Shown: positions 1 through 9,564 of the stretch, piece by piece
How positions within the stretch are numbered: position 1 is the stretch's first letter
How the letters are laid out: the number at the start of each line of letters is the position of its first letter
Source: Natrinema sp. CBA1119
Lineage (GTDB): Archaea > Halobacteriota > Halobacteria > Halobacteriales > Natrialbaceae
Direction of reading: 5' to 3'
Assembly (NCBI RefSeq): GCF_002572525.1
Contig: NZ_PDBS01000002.1
Span: 186,001 to 250,000 of the forward strand
Length of the DNA: 64,000 bases
The notes under the pieces: generated by a model
Seen by the model: only the letters and a program-made list of their open reading frames with translations
What the model was told of the DNA's origin: nothing
The model's database searches: none
Program-made: the position numbers and the translations under genes

Positions 1-1692
1 CCGATTCCGAACGGCCAGATGCTCGCGTGATCCTCGTGGTCGGCCTCGAGCGACTCCACCTCCCCAGTGCGCTCGTGGGCGACCGCACCGCCGTCGGTCG
101 CCGTCGCGTCGTCGACGAACTCGAGGCGACCGTTCGCGTAGCTGGGCCGGTTCGGCCAGTTCTCGAGCGGCGGCGGCGACGTGGTCGCCCACTCGGCAGT
201 TCGCGAGTATGCCCACGGGTTATCGGGCGCGTCGGGTCCCGAAACGAAACTCTTCGCGAGTGTAACGAAAACGAGGAGAACCCCTGTACCGATGACGAAT
301 GCCCCGACGGTCGCAATCTGGTGGAGGAGTTCGGTCCCCTCAGGGTAGTGGAAGACGCGTCGCGGCGTCTCCCACGCGAGGAACATCGGGAAGTACAGCA
401 GATTGAAACCGACAAAGTAAACGGCGAAGCTGAGTTTCCCGAGCCGTTCGTCGTACATCTTGCCGGAGATCTTCGGCCACCAGTAGTAGAGGCCGCCGAT
501 CAGCGCGGTGACGCCCGCCACCATCACGTAGTGGAAGTGCGCGACGACCCAATAGGTACCCCTGAACTCGTAGTCGAGGACGACTGCACCGAGGAAGACG
601 CCCGTAATGCCACCGATGATAAACAGGACGAGCGCGCCGAGGGTGAACAGAAACGGTGTCGTGAATCGGACGCGACCCTTGACCATCGTGTAGATCAACG
701 CGAAGACCATCAGATCGAAGGGAAGCGAAATCCCGATTGTCGTCGCCATGAACAGCGTCTTGATTGGGAGGTTGATCGTCGTCAGAAACATGTGGTGCAT
801 CCAGACCAGGAAGGACTGTACCGCGACGAGCACCATCGCGATGATGACCCACTTCCGGCCGACGATTCGTCGGCCAGTGAACGTCTGGAATGTTTCGAAC
901 ATGATCCCCAGCGCAGGGAAAAAGACGATATACACCTCCGGATGGCCGAAGAACCAGAAGAGGTGAGCCCACAGCAGGCTCGAGCCCTGGGCGGTCGCGA
1001 AGTATTGCGTGAGCAGGAGGCGATCGGTCAACATGAGGATCAGTGCGGCCAGCAGCGCCGCGAACGCGAACAGCATCATCCAGACAGTCAGGAGGATCCC
1101 CCACGTGACCAGCGGCATGTTCCACAGGCCGAGGCCCTCGGCGCGACAGCGGTGGATCGTCGTCAGGAAATTCACCGTACTGAGGGTGGTCGACAGGACA
1201 AACAGGGTCACCGCGAGGATCGTCGCATTGCCGCCCATCGTCAGCGTGTAACCGGGATTGTAGATCGGCACGTTCAGCGGCGCGTACATGTACCAGCCGT
1301 TGGCCCACGTCGTCCCCTGGAAGAACGAGAAGAGGATGAGAAGGCCTGAGAACAGGTAGAACCAGTAACTCAGCGCATTCAGACGCGGAAATGCCATGTC
1401 CTTCGCCCCGATCTGGAGCGGAACGATATAGTTCCCAAAGCCAAACCCGAGCGGTGAAATAAACCAGAACACCATCAACAGCCCGTGAATCGAGACCGAC
1501 TGATTATACTCGGTGTTCGTGAGGAGTCCGGTGCCGCCGAACTCCCAGAGGTGAGCGCGGAACAGCAATGCGAGGACGCCGCCGGCGATGAGGAAGAACA
1601 GCGCCGTCGCGATGTACAGAATTCCAACGTCCTTGTGGTTAGTCGTCACCAGCCACCGCTTGATGGTCGTCTGCGGTGGGAGTTCACTCATG
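1..1692 (-). CDS. cox1: Cytochrome c oxidase subunit I, 3' part cut by window edge
   Basis: Catalytic subunit of a haem-copper terminal oxidase in the cell membrane; it reduces O2 to water and pumps protons. The frame is open from ATG at 1692 to base 1 (564 codons), so the C-terminus lies outside the window. Visible motifs are the haem-ligand His in SIHGLLMVFW, the CuB/His-Tyr motif FWFFGHPEVYI, the CuB pair in WMHHMF, and the haem a/a3 ligands in HFHYVMVAG. About twelve membrane helices are evident. After the core there is a polar linker leading into HASIWPFG, which resembles the start of a subunit III domain, so a I/III fusion as known in haloarchaea is likely (inference). The start overlaps an upstream short ORF by ATGA. 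A dead second copy lies at 56742. Confidence 0.95.
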
Positions 1693-1914
1693 GAGCTCCA
1701 CCTCCTGTTGGTGTTCCGAGTCGAACACTATCTCGGACACGCTAGGACCGGTTTCACCTGTAAACCAATAGTCGAGACAGTTCCTCGATCGCAGAACAAG
1801 ATGCATGGTTAGTATTTCCTTGCTACGATTGATCATATTATGGTGTCCGGCGCATTTGCAAGTGGTACTTCCGTGTTCTGATCCCGCCACGATCGGATTC
1901 ACGGTTATGCCCAC
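1684..1914 (-). CDS. Short ORF overlapping the cox1 start
   Basis: A 76-codon frame that ends in TGA inside the ATGA overlap with the cox1 start codon, an arrangement typical of translationally coupled haloarchaeal genes. The C-terminal half (DYWFTGETGPSVSEIV and following acidic residues) looks protein-like, whereas the N-terminal half is less convincing. It could be the truncated tail of an upstream oxidase gene such as subunit II, but no copper-site motif is present and I do not recognise it. The dead cox1 copy near 56.7 kb also has a short unrelated-looking ORF ending in an ATGA overlap. Confidence 0.3.
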   Translation of the reverse strand: MGITVNPIVAGSEHGSTTCKCAGHHNMINRSKEILTMHLVLRSRNCLDYWFTGETGPSVSEIVFDSEHQQEVELHE

Positions 1915-2462
1915 TAACAGACCTCAAATAGCACGATACTAGTCAACAATGGGCTATACAACACTCCCTAGCCCTCAACTTTAATCTCATTCAACCTCAG
2001 AAAAATAACATCTGATAGAGAATCCACGGATGCCAATCGACTCCACTGAGGTAGATGTGCTCAATCATCTTGAACAGTATGGCAATGGGACTGGAGATGA
2101 CAGAGTGTTACTTGAGAGGATGCCGTTGTTAATCGCGTAGAAGGAGAGATTAAACAGGTCAATATATGAATACATATCGAGCAGTTGCTCTTGGGAATGT
2201 AACTCAACGACGTGATGACGAATTGTGGATTCCACCGCAACTCTGGCGAAGAACCCTCTCTTCGCTTTTCTCTTCTTCCCGGTCCAACAAATTAACGCAG
2301 CTGAGACGATGAGAATCAGGGATGTTATCTTCGATCTAAAGTCGTATCATTTTGGGTCGCTCGTGGCATCTCGACGGGTTACCATCGTCGGAACGATAGT
2401 GGACGATCCAATCGGGTACCAGTGATGTGGATACTCTCGTTCGGCGAGTCACCCATAGATAC
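1915..2462. other. Intergenic, no supported gene
   Basis: AT-richer than the flanking genes with scattered stops in all frames. A 66-codon plus-strand frame at 2225-2425 has no recognisable features and overlaps nothing conserved. The cox1 promoter presumably lies in the left part; I could not place a TATA box with confidence. Confidence 0.4.
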
Positions 2463-3371
2463 TCACGGATCACATTTGCCTTGCGGCGTCCGAGACGGAT
2501 TACGGTGAGCGTCGTACTGATCGTAACGAGCCTGAATCGTTGATTCACTGATCCCAGTGAGCGATGCGAAATCGGCGACGGAGGTCTCGAGATCGTACTG
2601 TCGTGCCGTATACAACCACGCGCCGGCGACGAGTCCAAGGAACCGCTTGTTAGCGGCCCAGTTCGCGTCCCGAGCGTCCCGGAGCAGCGAATCGACGAGG
2701 GCGATCGCGTCACTGGACGCCTCGGGAAACCGACGTTCGAACAGCTGACCTCCCGTCGCCTCGAGCAGGTCGTCGCGTCGATCGCGAAGTGTCGCGGTCG
2801 ACACGTCGAGGTGAGATGCAATTTCCGCCTGGGAGAGGTCGACGTCACTGGCTGTACAGACGATGTAGAGGACCGCCGCGGCAAAGGTGTACGGAGAGAC
2901 ACCGCTCGTGACGCCAGCGGAGTCGCCGAGTTCGGCGAGTCGTATCGCTCGGTTTTCAACGGATTCCGGAATGGCGAGTTCACCGCATGTCTCTTCGAGG
3001 ATCGTCGTTGGATCCTCGAGCGGGATCGCGATCTCGAGTTCGTTCGAGAGGCGCTGCATTTCGTCGAGAATGTTCGCTTTCGTGACCGACGTTTGTTCGG
3101 CCAGCACGGTGACGCGAACCGGTATCTCCCGTAGACGACACGCCATGAGCAATGCCGCGGCGGCCGTCCGCGTCGGCGATCGAATCCAGATTTCTCGGGA
3201 GGGTATCTCCGCGACAATCGACATTGCGTACTCGCGGGTCGTTTCGTCGATGCCGAGATCCGTCTGTATCGCCGTTATTCGCTCGAGTAGTTCCGTCTGC
3301 GACTGCGAATTTGTGTCAGTACGCTCGGTCATCTGATGATTCACTGCGTTTTCGACGGCCTGTTCCGACAC
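2463..3371 (-). CDS. TFB-like protein without zinc ribbon, three cyclin-like repeats
   Basis: A 302-residue protein related to the core of archaeal transcription factor B. It has no cysteine zinc ribbon at the N-terminus, so the RNA-polymerase recruiting part of a normal TFB is missing. Three consecutive cyclin-like repeats can be read (about residues 25-115, 116-205 and 215-290). Each has an alanine-rich helix (TAAAALLMACRL, YTFAAAVLYIVC, LGLVAGAWLYTA) followed by a helix-turn-helix (VTVLAEQTSVTKANILD, QAEIASHLDVSTATLRD, VADFASLTGISESTIQA). Ordinary TFB has two. It may act as a DNA-binding regulator or a TFB antagonist (inference). Monocistronic, with no close upstream gene. Two complete TFBs are encoded at 12671 and 34121. 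Confidence 0.75.
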   Translation of the reverse strand: MSEQAVENAVNHQMTERTDTNSQSQTELLERITAIQTDLGIDETTREYAMSIVAEIPSREIWIRSPTRTAAAALLMACRLREIPVRVTVLAEQTSVTKANILDEMQRLSNELEIAIPLEDPTTILEETCGELAIPESVENRAIRLAELGDSAGVTSGVSPYTFAAAVLYIVCTASDVDLSQAEIASHLDVSTATLRDRRDDLLEATGGQLFERRFPEASSDAIALVDSLLRDARDANWAANKRFLGLVAGAWLYTARQYDLETSVADFASLTGISESTIQARYDQYDAHRNPSRTPQGKCDP

Positions 3372-3979
3372 GAAGCCAAAGTGGACGACGAGGTGGACAT
3401 CGATCTGATCGTTCCATCGCGAGGGGGACGATTCGGGAACCGAACCCGAATCCGCCGGATCACGCGATCGGTGTCGAACTCATGGTGTCGCCCTCCTCGT
3501 CGGACAGTATAAAGCCGCGGAGTACGGCGAGGAGACCGACGGGACGAGACCTCGCGAAACGATCGTCGCGAACGCTCCGCCCCAGCGAGGGAGTCGACCA
3601 CCCCAGTCCGCTTTCCTCGAGCCGGCTATTTCGTTCATAGTTTTCGGGCGCGAAACGGGCGTTCTGTACTTACTAAGAATTGAACGATCTCTACTACCTC
3701 TCGCTCAAAAGAGATAATGTGGAAATGCCATTATCTCCTAATGATGAATTGCCTGATATCGAAATCAGTCATCGTCCATCATAGGTAGGTGTTCTTCCAA
3801 GGACCTGCCTTTGAAAGCAGGCCATAAGAATGCATACTATCCACAAGGATATTTATTGTCCTGTATAATGCAGGCAGGCAAAACGAAACCTCTGCGTCTT
3901 CAAACATTGGCCTTCGGATCGTTATCAAGATCATCTATACTTACTGCAGAGAGTGACAAATTTATCATATTTTAAGAGT
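3372..3979. other. Intergenic between TFB-like gene and idi2 remnant
   Basis: The first ~280 bases are GC-rich and lack a credible gene; the rest is AT-rich. A short hairpin (CCTGC, 8-base loop, GCAGG) sits near 3800-3820. No ORF here has recognisable features. Confidence 0.4.
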
Positions 3980-3991
3980 TTCAACAGAGCC
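3980..3991. repeat. Relic 12-bp terminal repeat of an IS5-type element
   Basis: TTCAACAGAGCC, identical to motifs at 42666-42677 and 58368-58379. The 58.3 kb copy closes a recognisable IS5-family transposase remnant, so the motif is read as that element's terminal inverted repeat. Here it directly abuts the point where IPP isomerase homology begins, marking the likely 5' breakpoint. Confidence 0.5.
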
Positions 3992-4898
3992 GTTTCAGTG
4001 GAGTTTTTGGACCATAAGTTTGCGGTACCGATCGTCATCGAAGATATGACTGGTGGCCATCCGAACACTACAGATATCAACCAATCTTTGGCTGCTGCTG
4101 CTGCCGGCAAAACTGGGATCGCTATGGGTGTTAGGAGTCAACGGGCAGGGCTAGAGACCGACGATAAAGATGTTTTAGCATGTTATACAGCTGTTCGCGA
4201 AGTTACGCCCGATGCATTCCTCTACGGAAACCTCGGGGCAGCACAACTTTGAGAATGCGATTTCGAAAAGATAGAACGAGCCGTTGAACTGATCGATGCT
4301 GATGCATTAGCAGTCCATCTGAACTTCCTCCAAGAAGCTATCCAACCGGAGGGTGATGTCAATTCGAAAATTGTTCAGCAATAATTGAACGAGTAATTGA
4401 TGAACTCTCTGTACTGGTGATTGTAAAGGAGACTGGAAACGGGATCTCTGCAGAAACTGCTCGGAGACTTGCTACAATCGAAATCGAGGCGGTTGATGTC
4501 GCCGGCAAAGGTGGTACAACGTAATCAGGTATCGAAGCTTACCGCGCAGCGGCAGATAATGCACCGCGAAAAGAACGCGTCGGAACTCTGTTCCGGGATT
4601 GGGGAATTCCGATTGTCACTAGTACAATGAGTGTACTCATGAACACAGCTGTGTGATTGCAAGTGGCGGAGTTCGTACTGGCTTATCTAAAGCAATCGTA
4701 CTGGGTGCACAAGCAGGAGGTCTCGCTAAGCCGTTCTTAGAGTCAGCAGTAGAAGAGATAGCGGCTGTTGTTAAGTTGATTGAAGATCTGACTGCTGAAC
4801 TCCAGACAGCGATGTTCGTCACTGGCTCGAGGACTATCGATGAATTCCAGGAAACGGAGTATATCTTGCTCGGGGATACTCGTGAGTATATTCAGTAG
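3992..4898 (+). pseudogene. idi2: Type 2 isopentenyl-diphosphate isomerase, degraded
   Basis: Remnant of the FMN-dependent IPP/DMAPP isomerase of isoprenoid (archaeal lipid) synthesis. The N-terminal part is missing. Homology starts near SVEFLDHKF and runs through [17 protein letters not shown] and [11 protein letters not shown] to a stop at about 4252. It continues in other frames with [44 protein letters not shown] and a TAA, then [22 protein letters not shown] and TAMFVTGS in a C-terminal frame ending at 4898. At least three frameshifts or stops separate these pieces, so no functional enzyme can be made. Such a core gene should have an intact chromosomal copy elsewhere (inference). Confidence 0.85.
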
Positions 4899-5001
4899 CG
4901 CCAGAACCGCTGATAGAGAGTTAACCGAGAACTCAACCTGTCTGCCTTTAATTCGGAGGAGAACGGAAACTATACCGACCAAGAAGTAGATAAGAATTGT
5001 G

Positions 5002-5325
5002 ATGGCGTGGTATATTCTGATAATTGCAGCATTGTTCGAGATTGGATGGGCAATCGGTCTCGAATACTCCGATGGGTTCTCAAACCCAATTCCCACGTTT
5101 GGAACTATTATCGCTCTTCTCATCAGTATGATCCTACTGGCACAAGCTGTCAAAGAACTCCCTATCGGGACTGCTTATGCTGTCTGGACTGGTATTGGGG
5201 CTGTAGGAACGGCCTCATTAGGGATGATCTTGTTTGACGAACCGGTTAGTATTCTTCGGATTTTATTCATTGGTGTGATTGTTATTGGCATCGTTGGTCT
5301 CAACATCACGTCGGCAGGTCATTAA
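5002..5325 (+). CDS. SMR-family exporter, Gdx/SugE type
   Basis: A four-helix small multidrug resistance protein (107 residues), probably a proton-coupled guanidinium or quaternary-ammonium exporter acting as an antiparallel dimer. The essential glutamate is in the first helix (AALFEIGWAIGLEY), and the Gdx-type second-half motif [14 protein letters not shown] is present. GTG at 4999 is an alternative start; ATG at 5002 is preferred because the protein then begins MAWYIL, matching the paralogue at 59439 (MSWTYL). Monocistronic. It follows the idi2 remnant and precedes the copper module, with no evident functional link to either. The substrate is a family inference. Confidence 0.88.
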   Translation: MAWYILIIAALFEIGWAIGLEYSDGFSNPIPTFGTIIALLISMILLAQAVKELPIGTAYAVWTGIGAVGTASLGMILFDEPVSILRILFIGVIVIGIVGLNITSAGH

Positions 5326-5689
5326 TCAGTTACAATATTTCGGAGTGGATGTCCGTATTCTCACTATAGAAGTTTAGATGGTCTGTATCCGTTTCTATAT
5401 CAAATTCACTTCTTAACGGCCATGAACTGTGGAGGGGTTTCGACTGTCGTACCATAACTATGAATAATATCCCAACTAAATATTTGGTGTGGATCCATAC
5501 ACTAATAACGTGTCTTATTTAACAAGTAGTTATGTTTATTGCAACCGTCAAAAATTACAACAATGGTCGTAGCACTGCTGAATCAAAACTCTGGATTACT
5601 TCACGAGAAAGGCCTGATAGAACTGAGTCGAAACCCATTACCACATGGAGCAGATAGTTTGAACAGTACCACTTGCTAATCATATAGAT
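5326..5689. other. Intergenic, promoter region of the copper module
   Basis: AT-rich, with no ORF of note. Runs such as TTTATATC-like segments occur, and the stretch must hold the promoter for the 5690-8932 gene pair, but I cannot assign the box. Confidence 0.35.
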
Positions 5690-6481
5690 ATGGATCCATT
5701 TACACTCCTTGGCATTGACGTGCTATTGTTTCTCGCGATCGGTATCCTCGCTGGAGCACACTGTATCGGAATGTGTGGCCCACTCGTCACCATTTATGCA
5801 AGCCAGATGGATGATGGCACATCAAACAACGGTCGGGAAAGTCATCTTACAACATATGAGGTACGTCAACATGCACTGTTCAATATCGGGCGAACGTTGA
5901 GTTACACTCTTCTTGGCGCAGTGTTTGGCGCACTTGGTAGTATGTTGTTCGTGACGACCGCTTCGTTCTCGTCTATTGTTGAGTTCGTCCGCGGCGGTGT
6001 CGGTCTCGTCATCGGTGGTCTCGTCATGATCATTGGGATATATTATTTACTGGGCAGAACAACCGGTGGTATTCACTTGCCTGGACTTGAGCGCATATCG
6101 AGCTGGCTTGCGACACGGGTTGATCGTCTTGCGAACGGTCCGGGTATTGTCGGACTCGGTGCTGTTCATGGACTGCTACCATGCCCAATCCTGTATCCAG
6201 CGTTTCTGTACGCGTTTGCAATTGGCTCACCTGCCGGCGGCGCACTTGCACTTGGCGCACTTGGACTCGGAACAATTCCTGCCGTCTTCGCATATGGAAC
6301 TGTCATCGACGCCGTCGACGTGGTTCACCGCCAACGAGTGCATCGACTGCTTGGAGTTGCGTTCGTCGTCCTCGGATATGTCCTGCTTGCCCATGGAATG
6401 ATGAGCCTAGGTATCCACCTGCCACACCCTGGATTACCGTTTTATGACGGACTTGAGACAGCAAGTGTGAATGCCAACTAG
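5690..6481 (+). CDS. TauE/SafE- or DsbD_2-like membrane protein of a copper module
   Basis: A 263-residue membrane protein with about six helices and the family signature AGAHCIGMCGP near residues 20-30, plus the matching second-half cysteine region (VHGLLPCPILYPAF). These paired cysteines match the DsbD-like / COG2836 family whose bacterial members sit beside CcoI-type copper ATPases and assist cytochrome oxidase copper-site assembly. The Cu-ATPase follows 18 bases downstream on the same strand, so the two are probably co-transcribed. A role in copper delivery or thiol handling during oxidase assembly is inferred; a sulfite-exporter annotation is possible but less supported by the context. 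Confidence 0.8.
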   Translation: MDPFTLLGIDVLLFLAIGILAGAHCIGMCGPLVTIYASQMDDGTSNNGRESHLTTYEVRQHALFNIGRTLSYTLLGAVFGALGSMLFVTTASFSSIVEFVRGGVGLVIGGLVMIIGIYYLLGRTTGGIHLPGLERISSWLATRVDRLANGPGIVGLGAVHGLLPCPILYPAFLYAFAIGSPAGGALALGALGLGTIPAVFAYGTVIDAVDVVHRQRVHRLLGVAFVVLGYVLLAHGMMSLGIHLPHPGLPFYDGLETASVNAN

Positions 6482-6499
6482 AACTCATAATAGACTAAA

Positions 6500-8932
6500 A
6501 TGACCAACAATAGTACGACCGAAACCGGCTGCAAACTCTGCGACCTCCCCGTAGAAGGAAGCGATATTGTCGATGATGGGGACCCATTTTGTTGTCTCGG
6601 TTGTCGCGATGTCTATAACGCACTCGGCGACATTGACGATATCGAGGCAGAAGACGTTCGTCGTACTCGAGACGAATCACAGTCTAATCGGGAAATCCCG
6701 CCAGACCATGAAGCAACGTTTCTGGAAGTCGACGGGATGCATTGTGCAACCTGCGAGGCGTTCATCGAGTCAGCTGCAACCGCAGTTGAGGGTGTCAGCG
6801 ATTCGAAATCAAGTTATATCACCGATACAGTTCGAATCGATCATGATCCAAATGTTGTCTCAGAAGAAGATCTTCAAGACGAGATAAGTGGACTCGGCTA
6901 TAGTGCATACTCCCGTGACGATGCGTTCAGTCGCCGAAGGGCAAACGATTGGGAGATGGGGCGAGTTGCTGTCGGTGTCCTTATGGGTATGTCGGTGATG
7001 CTACAGTACATAGTTATTATATATCCAACATATTTTGGCGGACTATTTTATGATGATCGTACCGCAGAGTTCTTCGAAACAGCTCTCGCGAGTTCTGTTG
7101 CCACGCCGTTTTACGTCGTTATCGCGGCACTCACGACAATTATTGTGGCTATAACGGGAAAGCCGATTCTGCAGGGGGCATACGTTAGCGTTCGGACGCG
7201 GTCTCCGAATATGGATCTGCTCATCGCGATTGCAGCCATGAGCGCGTACGTCTACAGTACGCTCTCAATCGTATTTGGCGGTGAACACATTTATTATGAT
7301 GTGACAGTCGCTATTATCGTTATCGTCACGGCAGGGAATTATTATGAGTCGACGATCAAGCAACAGGCGACTGAGCGCCTCTCTGATCTCACATCCATCC
7401 AAGTCGATGAAGCCCGTCGAATTTGTGAGGACGGTGAATACGAAGATGTCACAGTCGATGAACTCGAGGTTAGTGACCGTGTGCTTGTCCGGGCCGGAGA
7501 ACGGATCCCCGTCGATGGAGAAGTTATCAATGGCGACACGGCTGTCGACGAAGCAATTGTTACTGGCGAGTCTCTTCCTGTGCAGAAAACTAATGGCGAT
7601 ACCGTAGTCGGAGGCTCAATGGTGACCAACGGTGCGGTGACCGTCCGTGTCGGGGAGAACGCAACGAACAGCCTCGATCGGATCGCCGAACTTGTCTGGG
7701 ACCTCCAGAGTGGCTCCCACGGTATTCAGAAACTCGCGGACAAACTGGCAACGATTTTCGTGCCGGTTGTTCTCGTCCTTGCAGTTATCGTCACGGGTGT
7801 GTATCTCTTGCTCGGTAACGGAGTCTCTGCCCTTCTGGTCGGCCTCACGGTGTTGATCGTTTCTTGTCCCTGTGCGCTCGGATTGGCGACACCGCTCGCA
7901 GTTGCTGCAGGGATCCGTGACGCACTAGAGCGCTCAATTGTCATCTTCGATGACAGCGTGTTCGAGCGAATCCGTGACGCGGACACTGTCATTTTCGACA
8001 AGACTGGCACATTGACGACGGGCGAAATGACTGTCGCCGACACCGACCTGAAGGCGGCCTTATTCGAAAAGGCTGCACTCCTCGAGGGGAGGTCGTCACA
8101 TCCAGTTGGGAAAGCGATTGCCGCCGAACGGACAGTCTCTGACGGCGGCACGGCCGAATCCGCTTCGAACACCAGTTCGGCAGACGACCGCGTCGAATCC
8201 TTTGACAGTCACCGGACCGGCGTTACAGGTGTCGTAGACGGAGACAAGATCCTCGTCGGCCACCCAGATCTCTTCCGTGACCACGGCTGGGACGTTCCCG
8301 CGGACATCGCCGAGAATATTGCCGATAGCCGCGAAACGGGTCGGGTTCCGGTCGCTGTCGGTCGCGACGGGACCGCCAAGGGTGTTATCGTCGTCAGTGA
8401 CGAACTGCGAGCGAATTGGAATGAGACGCTGACTGCAATTTCAAGTGAAGAAAGGGAGGTCATCGTACTCACCGGAGACGACGCTCGAGCGGCGGAGAGT
8501 TTTCGTGAGCATGCTGCCGTCGACGAGGTGTTTGCGGGCGTCCCTCCGGAAGGAAAAGCTGAGACTGTCAAACGGTTCAACGGGGCTGGGCGAACAGTCA
8601 TGATCGGTGATGGTACCAACGACGCACCGGCGTTAGCCGCCGCTGATCTCGGCATCGCGCTCGGTGGTGGTACCGCGATGGCCGCCGATGCTGCGGACGT
8701 CGCCCTCGTCGACGATGATCTCTCATCTGTCGAAACCGTCTTCGATCTCGCTCAAGCGACGAACCGACGCGTAAAAGGGAATATTGGGTGGGCATTCTGC
8801 TACAACGCCATCGCAATTCCGTTGGCCGTACTTGGCCTCTTGAACCCGCTCTTCGCCGCACTTGCAATGGGTGCGAGCAGCTTGCTGGTCGTCACTAATT
8901 CGACCCGGTCGCTGCTCCCAGAAGATAAATGA
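6500..8932 (+). CDS. Cu+-transporting P1B-type ATPase (CcoI-like)
   Basis: An 810-residue heavy-metal ATPase. It has an N-terminal cysteine cluster (C11xxC14 and C31-C32xxC35) and a heavy-metal-associated domain with GMHCATC at 79-85. Eight predicted helices include the metal-channel motif CPC at 456-458. It also carries the TGES actuator loop, the phosphorylated DKTGT at about 500, a SHP nucleotide-site motif and GDGTNDAPA. It should move Cu+ out of the cytoplasm; the N-terminal cysteine cluster is the arrangement of CcoI/FixI-type pumps that supply copper to haem-copper oxidases. It lies 18 bases after the DsbD_2-like gene. A fragment of a near-identical copy is at 20413, and a divergent paralogue with altered metal sites is at 14360. 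Confidence 0.95.
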   Translation: MTNNSTTETGCKLCDLPVEGSDIVDDGDPFCCLGCRDVYNALGDIDDIEAEDVRRTRDESQSNREIPPDHEATFLEVDGMHCATCEAFIESAATAVEGVSDSKSSYITDTVRIDHDPNVVSEEDLQDEISGLGYSAYSRDDAFSRRRANDWEMGRVAVGVLMGMSVMLQYIVIIYPTYFGGLFYDDRTAEFFETALASSVATPFYVVIAALTTIIVAITGKPILQGAYVSVRTRSPNMDLLIAIAAMSAYVYSTLSIVFGGEHIYYDVTVAIIVIVTAGNYYESTIKQQATERLSDLTSIQVDEARRICEDGEYEDVTVDELEVSDRVLVRAGERIPVDGEVINGDTAVDEAIVTGESLPVQKTNGDTVVGGSMVTNGAVTVRVGENATNSLDRIAELVWDLQSGSHGIQKLADKLATIFVPVVLVLAVIVTGVYLLLGNGVSALLVGLTVLIVSCPCALGLATPLAVAAGIRDALERSIVIFDDSVFERIRDADTVIFDKTGTLTTGEMTVADTDLKAALFEKAALLEGRSSHPVGKAIAAERTVSDGGTAESASNTSSADDRVESFDSHRTGVTGVVDGDKILVGHPDLFRDHGWDVPADIAENIADSRETGRVPVAVGRDGTAKGVIVVSDELRANWNETLTAISSEEREVIVLTGDDARAAESFREHAAVDEVFAGVPPEGKAETVKRFNGAGRTVMIGDGTNDAPALAAADLGIALGGGTAMAADAADVALVDDDLSSVETVFDLAQATNRRVKGNIGWAFCYNAIAIPLAVLGLLNPLFAALAMGASSLLVVTNSTRSLLPEDK

Positions 8933-9512
8933 GGAACCTGCCCTATTAGTAGCCATCTTAACGGTATTCTCTTAAGAACGAACTCGTCAACTCTCAAATA
9001 ATATAAACTGCTGGAGATTGAGATTCTGGGCTATCAGTGATAATAGGTGGTTACCTCTGTATCTTCCCCCTGGACTCATTCACGTAGACGGCCTGTCTTC
9101 ATTCCGTTCCCAATATATGTAAAGGATGATAGGAGGTTAGGGACAGTCATCCAGATTAAATTTGGGTCCTCTGTACAGCATGTCATAGAATACGTCTCAT
9201 ACCTACTACCTAACGATTATACAGCCCCCAATTCGCGTATAAGACTTAATTCCGTCAATCATTGATTTTATCCAAGGGAAGGGACGTAAATAATGTCTGT
9301 TGAGAACTATTGTATGTCACACTCTTCTCAGTATCGTAAGACTACATCGAACATACGAGCGTCCCTACCTACGAAATTAGTTATGTAGTTGGAGATTCTA
9401 ATTAGTTAGATGACACACTATATAGAACGAGATTCCGCCCCACACGATATAAGGGGGATAATATGCCATAATAGAATAAATATTATGAATATAGGCAGCA
9501 TAGACCCTGATG
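8933..9512. other. Intergenic, no supported gene
   Basis: AT-rich, many stops. A 72-codon plus-strand frame (9047-9265) has no hydrophobic or motif pattern suggesting a real protein. Nothing else is visible before the zinc-ribbon remnant. Confidence 0.4.
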
Positions 9513-9564
9513 ATGTTCGACGTGAAAGCTGATGCGAAGAGAGCGAGTCCACGTATGAATGTCC

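Noticed and set aside
27-1349. Long plus-strand frame opposite cox1 (and a 322-codon minus-strand frame 340-1308)
   Set aside because: Both are shadow frames in GC-rich DNA over the clearly coding cox1 frame; their composition (Arg/Asp/Glu-rich) shows no domain.
9047-9265. 72-codon plus-strand ORF
   Set aside because: No hydrophobic, acidic or motif pattern; random open frame in AT-rich intergenic DNA.
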